Source: Zygnema cylindricum (taxonomy: Eukaryota > Streptophyta > Zygnematophyceae > Zygnematales > Zygnemataceae). From it: a DNA stretch of 64,000 bases. Under the pieces are notes generated by a model, which had not been told where the DNA came from, did not search any database, and saw only the letters and a program-made list of their open reading frames with translations. A program made the translations under genes and the position numbers. Location: NCBI GenBank assembly GCA_037447655.1, contig JBBHKE010003455.1, positions 495,131 through 559,130 on the forward strand. The letters run 5' to 3'. Below, in pieces: positions 13,664 to 24,900 of this stretch. Within the stretch, counting starts at the first letter, position 1; the number at the start of each line of letters is the position of its first letter.

Positions 13664-14130
13664 TGGAGTGGAAGAGAGAGGGGAAGGGAGAGGGAAAGAG
13701 AGAGGGAGAAGGGAGGGGGAGGGAGAGGGAAAGAGAGGGTAAAAAGGAGAGGGAGAGATTGAGGCAAATTGAAGAATGGGAGAGGGAGAGAGAGAATGGG
13801 AGGGAGATAATGCGGCAGATGAGGAGGGCGAGAAGGAGAGGGAGAGGGAAAGGGGGAGGGAGAGGGAGAGAGAGTGTGGAAGGGAGAGGGAAAGGGGGAG
13901 GGAGAGATAGCGGCAGATCGAGGGAGTGGGGAGAGGGAGAGGAATAGGGGAAGGGAGATAGTGCGGCAGATCGAGAGGGTGAGAAGGAGAGGGAAAGGGA
14001 AAGGGAGAGGGAATGTGAGAGTAGAGAAAGGAGAGGGAAAGAGAGAGGGAGAGGGAGGGGGGAGGGAGAGGGAAAGGGAGAGGGAATGGAGATAGCTTGA
14101 GAGGGAGAGAGAGAGGTGAAGGGAAAGGGC
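13664..14130. repeat. Purine-rich (GA/GGGA) microsatellite
   Basis: About 470 bp almost free of pyrimidines on the + strand, made of interrupted GAGAGG and GGGAGA units. It produces long Ser/Pro/Leu or Arg/Glu open frames on both strands that are artefacts. It begins exactly where homology between the two transporter copies ends, so it may mark the duplication breakpoint. Confidence 0.9.
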
Positions 14131-15428
14131 ATAAACGAGAAAGAGCACATTTTAAAAAACTTTCAAAATTAAAAGAGGGAGATGAGCATAGGTAGGTTCG
14201 GAAAAAAATGGAGCGTGAAAGAGGGGCGGAGGCAATGAAAGGTAAATGGAGTGCGCGCCATATGCAGAGGGAGAAAGAGCTGCCACATGCGACCTCAAAT
14301 CCATGGAAATGAAACGAAGGTGGCGGCGGTGTTTTCGCCTGCTTCTTCATGAAACTAATGAGGGTGTGTTCGTTTGACAAAATGATGACGCAGCCCAGAT
14401 CCCTAAAAAAACAAAAAAAAATGGATGGATGAGATTCGTTCAACAAGGGATCCATTTTTTTGTTGATTATCCGCATTTGGCGTTAAGCCGTCCCAAATAT
14501 CATCAACGCCAAATGTTGTTTTTTATTCTAATTATTTTAATTCATTAATTGTAATTTGTGGTCCATTGTCACTTTGACCCCTTATTAACGTATGCATTAA
14601 TTGTAATTTGGAGTGAAATCACCTATAGACACCATATTAGAATAAACATTTACGCTATTTTCGTTCGTTGTACCGAAATGGAGTACATATTGACGCTAAT
14701 TGGACAAAATACATGTCATAGTGTTTATATAAACTGAACAGTAAAAAATCACATGAATCAAGAGTACGCAGTTTTAAGACGGTTTACGTGGATGTGTAAA
14801 ATAAAAACAGTTCACTGCTTTAACTATAACATCATGACTTCGCACATGCGAATATATTTTACGTTCACACTGCAGAACAGGCGATTGTAGGAGTTCGCGT
14901 GCGAACGAGGTTTTTGGCGACGAGAGTGAACCCATTTTTCAGCGCACGTTCATATGCATGCGCGTATAATTTATAATTAATTTTAAATATTTTAAAGTAA
15001 AAAGGTACAAATATGTACTGTCTGACATCATCCGTACACCATACTAATTATACATTATTGTACTTTCGGTCTTGACGCTATTTTGTACGGAACCTCAATT
15101 ATAGTCAAGGAAAAATTAAAATCACGCATACTATTTTTGGAAAAAAAACAAAATTTTAAGAACCCAAATTAGTGTCGTTGACACTAACAACGATGCGCGG
15201 TGTACCTTTAAGTCACTGAACGAAAATCACGTCGTACGTGGCGTATCAGACAATTTGTCTTTTTCGCTAAAATAACATATTATATAAAAATATACTATGC
15301 ATCGCGATATATATCGCGATGGTTTATGTTGGTTCCGGTACGATGTATTGAGGATTCTGCTCCTTCGATATTCAATATATTGAATATCGAGATTATCGCG
15401 ATATGAAGTTACCCGATACCCAACACTA
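14131..15428. other. Spacer between transporter copies, transposon debris
   Basis: No gene seen. It holds a small inverted repeat (ATTTGGCGTT at 14474 with its inverse near 14505), AT-rich DNA, the right part of a TACACCG-family MITE ending at 15204, and the TATCG-rich right end of the hAT-like element (15300-15428). Confidence 0.6.
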
Positions 15429-18400
15429 TGAGCCGCAGTTCCATAAGTTTTCCGAATTCGAACCAGTGTTCATACTACGCAGGTCATGCGCTCGAAGGTT
15501 GCCGTCGACAGCAAATTTGTTGCTAATTTAAACAATTTTGTGCGTACTTTTTGAATTTCTGAACTATTGGCAATAAACAATTTTGAAACAGTTTAACTGA
15601 TTTTAGGCATAACCTGACACAACGCTCTCTGCGTTTTCCGCCCGTCTTTTACATGAAAATACGGTGAGACCCTTTGTTCAGTTTGTTGTCGCGACGACAC
15701 GACTTTTATTTAGAACTGGAAAATAACGATTGGACGACTCAGATGCTGTCCGAGAAGTATGGGGTCCGATAAGAAACCCGTCACTCGACTCCGACACGAG
15801 GCGTGTCCTAGCCGTTAGACTGTGACTCGGCGTACGGGTCGATGCCGGGATGCCGTACTTCTGTCCTCAGGCGTACGGCTCAAATTCGACTGGTGTCGTG
15901 ATGCCGTACGCCTAGACACGGTCTGCCAGAGGATGATACATTATTATTCTTTGCTACTTGCAGTGACACTCTAATAGGCGATAGCTATTGGAAACTTTCT
16001 AACGCGATGTAAAATTGTAGCAAGTGTGTGTTGAGATCATTCTATCAGTATTTTTTTGGTTTTAATGGTTAAACAAACTAGACGATAAACAGGAACGTGT
16101 GTCGTATTCTGTGCGAATTTGGAAAATAAATAAATTCTACATGTTCTACAGCTTTTCAATATTATTTGAGTAAAAGAAAAAAAGTAGTTAACTCTTCCTA
16201 GGTTTTGAATCTTCGAAAAATAGATATTCGTTCAAATTAATACCGACAAATTTTTAGTACCTATTAATAGACATTTTGTCATGTTTATTGCTCCCTTTCT
16301 GTAGCAAATAGACTTGAAACCAACAAAGCGAGAGCCACTGACAAAAAACTCTCCCGTAGTTCAACTTTTAGTGCAAACATAATAACTGACCAAAAAATTC
16401 GGCATTTTGTGTCGAAACTAGAAGACTCGATTTCTCCTAAAACAGGTCTCCAAACCTTCTCTTGCTATCAAAAATGGAGAGCGAAGAAAATTTCTCCCAC
16501 TCAAAGAGCCTGAAGGTTTTGTACGGTCTTGGCAGCCAGGATATTGATGATTTAAGAGAAGATTCCTCAATGTATAAAGCTGTTCTGATCAGTTTGTCGG
16601 TACTCTTCACATTTCTTACTGGAGGTTTGTACACAGCTTATCGTAACGTTTTTAACCGCCATGTCATTCTTGGAATCCAACAAAGTTTATTTTTCAGCCA
16701 TTTTCTTGATTTTGTTGAGGCTTAGCTCATAAAGAAATAGATTTGTGCATTTTTTTTTTGCAGGAACTGGTCAGTCAGGAGCAGCAATTGCGTTAGACAT
16801 CAAGCTTGCACATTCTATTGATAACTTCAGACTTTTACTGAACTCAGTTGTAGCGTGCGAACTAATTTATTCTGTACAGGAATCATTTTCGGTTTATCGG
16901 CTCTTCATGACATTCTACTTGTCCAAGAGGGAGCTTATTCGAAATTATGTATGGAAGGAGAGGCTTTGCCATGTCCTGAACAGAAGAAGCAGTTTACTTT
17001 CATGGTCATCAGTGCAACTTCGGCTGTTTCCATATGTTCGTTACCTTCAGGGTTTTTTCTTGATGCCGCTGGTCCAAGGTACCGGCTTACCAACTAGAGC
17101 AACAATTTAATCAATTTCAGCTGAAAGCAATTGGCAGGTTAAAATAATCACATTAATGCGTCAATTTTTGACTATTTGTGTCATAAGCTATTTCTGATTT
17201 CTTCATCAGCTTTGAAGATGAAAGCTGGCTGGGACAATTCAGTCTCATATGAATTGCCGTTAAAGATGGTGTCCAATTTAACTCCATTGTCCAAAATATC
17301 TGTTAGTGCTCAACGTATATAAGCTAATGTCATTAAAGCCAGTTTCCAATGCCCGTTTGCAGTTTCTTAAATAAAATGTTAAATGCTTGACTTCCGAGGA
17401 TCAATGTCCTGTCCTCAGAGCCAATCTTCAACTCATAAAGTCATTGAAAAACCATTATTGAATAATGTTCAAAGTTAAAGGTCGTACTCCAATGCTGATG
17501 GCCTATGTCCAATCTCTGATGTCTAGTTCAAAGCATTTCTTTTTGTGATGGTGATTATCGTCATCATGAGATCTTGTAGTATACTGAAAGGCAAATCAGG
17601 ATTATAAAACTCCTACAGAATGTTCGGGATCTTTCAATGGTGACAGTACAAAGTCACATGCTCTGCAATGAGATGTTGGTTAAGAGACCGACACAACAAG
17701 TTCACATTTTGGATCGTTCGTTAAAAAATAAAGAAAGCATGCTCATGTATCGGAACACGATGAGCTATCAAGAAAGTAATGTTTTTTTTTCGTTGAATTG
17801 TTGTGCCAAATAACCGACGTTCACAGTCAAATGAAAATCTGTTATCGTCATCGTGTCATTTTTATTTATTTCTTTTCGAATTTCTGATTTGCAACAACTT
17901 TTTTTCTGGCATACTTGTCCTTGCAGGATTAGTTCGTGTATGGCATCGATCATTTTTGCTTGTGGCCTCACTGCACTTTCCTTGGCCCGTACATTTGGGG
18001 ACTACTTTTACCTTTGGGGCTTCATTGGGTTGGCTATTGGAGGTCCGGCAGTCTTCACCTCCATGGTTATTCTTCTGCCTATTTTTCGATTTCTGCACGT
18101 TTTTGCGTTGTTGCAAATATTTTCTGCAAACCAAACACTTTGTTAGGACTTCAAATGGATTGACAAAACAAAAAATTGAGTTACCAGAAGTGTTGCATGT
18201 TTATTTGCAAAAGGATTGTAGAACTGCTTTTTATTTTCAGTCCTTTTCTTTCTTAAGCCTTTGACAGCCAACACCTCTGAGCTCACTTGTGACGTCACCG
18301 ACAGGAGCTGAGGATGCAACATCCTGGATTTAATCTTTTTTGCAAATTGGCTTTTCAGAACAATTTTTCAGATCTGTTTGCAAAAAATGCATCAGGCATC

Positions 18401-20570
18401 ATTGCTGCTCAGAGTGGAGCCTTTCAAGTTTCAGCTATTGTAATGGTGATTGGAGCATTCACAGCCACTCATCTACAAATTGGATTCTCGCAAATTTGTT
18501 CCTGTTATCTGGTGAGTGGTATTTTGAAGCGTGACTGAAACCCTGGTAGTGCTTTAAGGATTACTGCTGATGCTGGAATTTAAAAATGACTACCCAAAAT
18601 GCACGAAAGAGAGAGAAAATAGGCGAAAGTGAGATCTAGCTAAGAGAGGGTATTCTGTCAATTTAAAGAAAATCTCACGCATTTGCCAGCATTTGAAATC
18701 TTATCGAATCATTGTGTAAACCAATATGAACAGGAGAATTTATGCATTTCATTCTTCCTATCCGTTTGTAACTGACTGAGAGTACAATGTTCGCGCAATG
18801 ACTCTCGTACTTTCTTCAAAAAACGAAAATTAACTGTTGTCCTCAACCTCCAATGCCATTGAGTAATTCCGCTCTCGTCGGTCATCCTGGAATGACTCTC
18901 CCATACTTGATGCAGATTGTTCCTGCCGTTATTTTCGTCACTAGTTACTTCACCTTTCCTGAAAAAGCTTATGGAACCCAAGAAGGCCCTGGTCATCGTG
19001 GCGAACCACACAAATTATGGCTTATTCGTCGAATTCTTTTAGCCACAGAAGAAGAGAGCAGAAAGCCGCATGGGAAAGGGAAACAATATCCCTCAAAAGA
19101 AGATGTACTGCAAGGAAAAGGAGGGATTTTTGAACCTCTATTGCTCAATTCCCCCGAAGATCAGGATGACATTTCAAGAGTTCCTGAATTAGCTGCACAG
19201 GATTTGCTCCAAAAACCTGTGGAGCTTTACAATATTGACATTTGGAAACAAGTACAATCCGTTTCTTTCTTTGTCATTGTTGCCTACCTTGGATTCTTTA
19301 TCCTTGTGGTTAACTTTTCTATAGCTACTATATATGATCAATTGACACGAGAAGTATCGACTACAGGAGCTATTCAGTCAGAAGAGCTGGCAAGGGACTT
19401 CAATTCCTGGTTTAATGTCCTATCACCAATTGGAGGCCTCTGTGGAATTCCATTTGCGGGGGCAATTTTGTCAAAACTGGGATTATCTGCCACCATTGTA
19501 TGTCAGGGATTAGTGTCTCTTGCCTACATGCTTTGTACCGTTCCGGGTTTTATTCCTTTTGAGTGGAAGGTAAGATCTTTTATCCTAAAACCATTTGTTA
19601 CACCTTCAAAACTTATAAATGAAACTCGCATGTTCATATGGAATCATATTCATATTCTTCTTTATGAGAATCGCATATTTACGGCCATCACTTTTATAGA
19701 CGGATGCTGTGTGATAATTGGTATCGAACTGAGTATGTCCGATTGTAATGATTGTTGACAATGTTGACTTTAGCTTCCACTTTTGTTCGATGTTCATTGT
19801 TTTTTGCAAGTGTTTGAAGGGTTTCGTTTGACAAAAGCAGTTTACATTGTAATGCCTTCAAGGAGCATTTACAGTTGTGGAAGAAACCTTGGGTCTGCGA
19901 TCAATGTTGTGCTAACTTCATAAAAAGGAAGAAAATATTACTGTCTTTGTGATCTAGAGAGTTTTATCACTGGTGATTAATTTGTTTTTTTTGTTGCAAT
20001 CTGTTAACAGACAATCGGCTACTTTGCCTTTGGTGTCAGTCGACCATTTGCTCTTGGATTTTTCACGACCTATTTGGCAGAAATATTTGGGTTCAGAAAC
20101 TATGGCAAGCTGTTTGGCCTGGCCCAATTGGCTAGCTCCGTTGTTGTGCCGTTACAGTTTTTCCTTCTATGGCTTATACATGGTGTCCTTCAAGGATCGT
20201 ACTTTGGAATTAATTTGAGTTTGGTTGTTGTGCAAGTCTTGTTTGTTTGTTTGGTCCCATACTACCTGACCAAATTCGTATACTCAGGGTTTTTTTTACG
20301 TATGAATATGCCCGAGACAAGATAATTTTACATGTTTTGGATTCTAGAAAAATAATAACCAGCTTTTAGTTTTTGGTTAACCACAATGATATCCAGAATA
20401 AACTTTAATTAGCATTGGTCGAAATTGTGTATAAATAAAATCTGAAAAAGCAATCAATTGTGAATGTTTGTCTAACGTTGTCACATTCTTCTCTCTCTTT
20501 ATCCAATGGGTTCAGAATTCAACGTTTCACGACCCCAGTCAAATTTTAAATTTGGTGTCTGCTTTTCAAT
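15429..20570 (+). repeat. Segmental duplication, copy 2 (with MFS gene 2)
   Basis: Partner of 8463-13663, offset close to 7 kb. Starts TGAGCCGCAGTTCC, directly after the transposon right end, and ends around 20570, where the sequence diverges into a normal 3' flank. Confidence 0.9.
16474..20325 (+). CDS. Major facilitator superfamily transporter, SLC43-like (copy 2)
   Basis: 536 aa, exons 16474-16624, 16880-17078, 17927-18065, 18359-18511, 18916-19569, 20011-20325, the same lengths as copy 1. I see three amino-acid differences from copy 1: His to Tyr in exon 3 (FGDHFY/FGDYFY), His to Gln in exon 5 (IHSEEL/IQSEEL) and Val to Phe in exon 6 (LGVFTTY/LGFFTTY). There are about five silent changes. 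Splice sites and stop are conserved, so both genes look functional. Promoters are similar to about 1 kb upstream, but copy 2 has extra sequence near 15735-15775. Confidence 0.8.
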
Positions 20571-21943
20571 GTGGAATATCTATCAATGTAATGAAGATGG
20601 TTATGTGCCAGCAAAAAAAATCACTAAATAACAATCTAAACTTACAGGCTGCTGCCGAGCTTCCAATCTTGATTTTTCAATGTGCTCAACTCTAGTGATG
20701 AACCATTGGAATAATCTGAGTTATGCTGAGATCACGTGTAGACAGTATGTCTACATGGTTAAATTCGGTCCCAATCGATAAGGTCGGATTTAAAAGTTAC
20801 AGTATTATGTGGGTAGTTGCTTTAGTGGGCCCTGGATAACTTACAAATATCAGGCACTAGGAAGTACTTCTTTCAGGAAGTAACAAATAGGAACAAACAG
20901 ATGCTGTAAAATGGAATAAACAGGGAAAAATGGATAAGTGAAGCAAAACCTCCCAGGGAGGTGAACAGAGGTACTTTTCAGCAAACAACAAACATTTTTT
21001 CAAAGCACATTACATTTTGTAACCTGAATACCGGCTAAGACAACAAAAAATGTTGCAATAACAACCGATAACTCTCCAAAGTGTGTCGACTGTGAATCCT
21101 TCAGTTTTCAGATGTTATAACCACTGCCCATCGCCCATTAGCCTTATCCACCCTCTCAAACACGTAATAGATTCCATAACAAATTTCAATCAAATTGCAA
21201 GTTGTAATCCCATAGCTATTGCGCCCACAGCATATTTTACTTGAACTTCAACTTGCTTGTCAGTATTTTATATGAAGTTGAAATTCCACTTAAAATAGAT
21301 ATTGAACTAGTCAAACTCAGCCACGTGACAAATGCTTTCTGTTCGCCAAGGTGAACACTATGGTATAATGAAATTTAAAGGAGCTCCGACATATTGGGAA
21401 AACTATCATCACACAAAATTTGTTCAGACAAACATTTGCAGCAAAACCAATAGCAGATTTCGTTTAGAATCTGAAAGCTGAAATGTAAAAATAGATGAGG
21501 CATCAGCAGAAATACTTGAAATCCACTATTTTCCATTGCAGCATACTTGGTTAATTAAAACAATCTCTTTAGCACAGAACCTTAAACAAATTGCAGTTAT
21601 ACTGACATTCTTAGGAATATTTGGAAAACATTGTGCTACAAAGTGTAAAGGAGTCAGTACTGTGACTGCAAGCAACAAGAACTAACCGTAATTACTAAGT
21701 AGATTAACCTAAAATACTGTGATTGAACTGCTAAACATCGTCAAAAAATTTCGTGGTATGCAATGTTGCACTACCTACAAGTGACATCTAATACATATTT
21801 ACATTTTCACTCGACTGTTGAAGAGCTTTTCTTATGTAAAAGTGATCAAACTGTGTCATGCTTCCCTCGAACTCTTCTCCTCTTCCTCAATGGGGCTAAT
21901 CCATTATGAAGTCGGCTTACCTTAAAATGTTTATGTAAACGGT
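20571..21943. other. Convergent intergenic region, no gene seen
   Basis: AT-rich stretch between the 3' ends of transporter copy 2 (+) and the aldo-keto reductase (-). I found no motif, repeat array or splice-supported exon. It should hold both 3' UTRs. Confidence 0.5.
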
Positions 21944-24900
21944 TCACAGAACACCCTCGGGAGACCAACAGAAATGCCTTTCTTTATTTAGAGTGTCCAA
22001 TGGAATGAGATGAGTGTCCTCTATGTTCCAGTCGAAGATATCTGCATTTTCGTATATTTTTTCCCTTCGTAATGATTTTGGAATGACAACTGCAAAAAAC
22101 CAACGTGTCATTCCCAGAAAAACCGCACACCAAAAATTTAGTGTTGATATTCGTGACTCTCTTTCTGTTTCCCAAAACAGACAAAATGAGAGTAAGAACT
22201 GAAACAACTAAAATGTCCAGTCGCCCCTACATTAATGATCAGTAAATCTTAAAGAAAAAATGTTAAACCTGTAAAATGTGTTGATTTTATACTGAATAAT
22301 GCATTCAAACAAAATTGCTAGATGACGTTTGTTGAGGTTAAAGGTTAAGTTCTAAAACTTTAATTTTTCTATGCTCTAGGAGTGTCTTTGTACTGGAATG
22401 AGAATACACAATGTTGAATCTTATTCCAACACTTGATAGAGAGAGGAATATAAGTTAACGTGCCTACAAACAATAAACTTCTAAATCAACAATATTTATA
22501 AAACAATATTAACGAATAACATGCGAGAAACATTTCCTATGAAACCCTTGATGAACAATACTAATGAATAACATACAAGAAGCATTTATAAATAAATCCT
22601 TCGTGAACAATATTAATGAATTCAATAGGAATACCATACCGAGGTCGCGTTCAAGTCCCCAACGCAAAAGAATTTGTGCCGGTGTTCGTCCATAATGAGT
22701 TGCAGTTGAAATTACAAGAGGGTCTTTTAACAACTGGACACCCCAATTACCACAAAAGTCCATAATGAGGCCTTGAAAAAAAAGTAACTTCAAAAAAAAA
22801 TGTAAAAGCTCTTTTCTATTGGTACTTGCTGTTGTTATTGTTCAGAACTTTTGAAAATAAATTCAAAAGAAGAATGGAGGAAACTAATAAAATCATGCCC
22901 GTTTAATGTTCAAAGAAATGAAGGTGGACCATACAAGAGAATATACATAACTCTACTTTTAGACAATTAAATTTGAAGGTAGATAAACAAGAAAATATAC
23001 ATAATTCTCTTTTCCGATAATTTTAACCTCAAACTTAGAGGCAACCTTTAAATGATGCAAAATTTGGAGCAACAAATTAATCCACAGTTACAAAGTTTTA
23101 ATTTACATTCTAACAGAAAAAAAACGATGTTAGCAAAATTAGTGGTTTTCCGTAATACAAGTTTCAAAATTGCACTCCTTCGATGAAAAAAAAAACCTGG
23201 TTCACCTAACAGTCCCACCAAATGTGGTGAAACAAATTCAAACTATCTAGCCAAAAGTTTCTTAAGTAAATGGGAGGAGAGGGAGGAAATGGAGGGAAAG
23301 GGAGGAGAAGGGAGGAAGAAAGAAGGGAAGGGCGGAGAAGGGAAGAAAAGAGGGGAAGGGCGGAGAAGGGAGGAAGAAAGGGAGGGAAGGGAGGAGAAGG
23401 GAGGAAGAAAAGAGGTTAAGGGAGGAGAAGGGAGGAAAAAAAGGAGGGTACCGGAGGAGAAGGGAAGAAGAAAAGAGGGGAAGGGAGGAGAAGGGAGAAT
23501 GGAGGAAGAAAAGAGGGGAAGGGAGGAGAGGGGAGGGACGAAAGAAGGGGAGGGAGGAAGGAGGAAAATTGGGAGGAAAAGGAGGAAATTTGTTACCTCT
23601 CCACAACCCAGTGAGGCATATGCCACCACCTGTATTCGCATTTCTTTACAAGTTTGTCGTAAACTCTCTTGGGTTAAGTAAGGATGGACTTCCACCTGCA
23701 AAACCTTACCAGAATTACCTAACTTTAGGGACTCCTTTCTCCTACTTTTTCCTATACAGCATAAGGTCCCCACTGTCGATTCTACTTATTCCTTAGGAAG
23801 TAAAAGTAAAAGAAAAAAGGAAGATAAAAACCTCTGTTTTTGAGTTTAAAGTGGAAGTCTCTAGCTTGAGGAATTCTCGTCTATTACCCTACCCCAAAAT
23901 TCCCACCAACTTTTTACCTATTTTTCCTTCTATAAAAAAGAAAATAAAAACCCCTTGAGCCTGAATCTGAAGGAGAAATGGAAAATAAATTGGTTTTGAT
24001 TGTCTTGAGAATATCTAAATTGAAGCATATTAACCATCGCCATTAGAGTAATTGAATTATAAGCATTAACACTTTCATTATACTTAACTACACTTCATCA
24101 TGTTTTGCAGCTCTGTATGGAGCTCTTAATTAAATATTGTCAATAAGACAATATAATATAATAAGTATATAAAATATTGTCAATTTATGAATTTGGGTCA
24201 GAAAACGCTCATTCGAATTAGAGTTATTAACTACAATAGTAATGGAAAGTGTACCTGATTCACCATAGGAAGTACTTGAGAGCTTCGCATCATTTCACGA
24301 AGGTGAGAACTCGTGTAGTTGCTCACTCCAATGGCACGACATTTGCCTTCATTTCCCATCCAAACAAAATAAATGGGAAAGAATTTAACTTAACAAACGG
24401 GAAAGAAATTTATAAAACCAATGGGAAAGGAATCAACAAAATAAATGGGAAAGAATTTAACAAAACAAATGACAGAGAATTTAATAAAACAATCGCAAGG
24501 AATACTGAATGGTGAAATTGTGGAACTACACCGCGAATGCCTATTTGGGGTTTAATTTAGTGTTAAGGAACCAATTTAGGTTTGAGCGACATGGACAATT
24601 CTGGACCACTTACTAAACTACATTGGCCATTGTTATTAGTTTGAGAGTGTTTTTTGACCAAAAATCATACATTAGTATTATTAAGACTATTTAGTTAACC
24701 GGCCAATAACGAGCCATGTGGGAGAACATAATTTAGTGTAGTTAACTCTAATAAAGTGTCAACACTAATAATTCACTAACGCTAATAGCGATGGATTGTG
24801 TAGTGTTATGAACAGAAAAAATAGAAATATTAACGCTAGATTCATGGGCCCAAAAAAAAAGGGCACCGAATTAGTGTTATCAACGCTAAATAGAAATTCA

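Larger units (their letters stand above)
6263..15428. mobile_element. hAT-like termini enclosing transporter copy 1
   Basis: The left end is TAGTGTTGGGCATCG at 6263. The right end at 15428 is ATACCCAACACTA, its near-perfect inverse. Each is flanked by the same 8 bp, TGAGCCGC (6255-6262 and 15429-15436), the target duplication length known for hAT transposons. Both subterminal zones (6293-6420 and 15300-15425) are packed with TATCG/CGATA motifs. An unoccupied form of the site, TGAGCCGT, lies at 8463-8470 in front of transporter copy 1, inside the two ends. No hAT transposase was recognised. The ends could also be remnants split by unequal recombination. That they once bounded a single element is inference. 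Confidence 0.5.

Noticed and set aside
13593-14476. Long open frames on both strands (up to 278 codons) rich in Ser/Pro/Leu or Arg/Glu/Gly
   Set aside because: They are translations of a GA microsatellite; every frame of such a repeat is open, and no domain or splice context exists.
23243-23773. Minus-strand 176-codon frame
   Set aside because: Its first part is genuine reductase exon 8 (23695-23597); the rest is read-through into the CT-rich start of intron 8.
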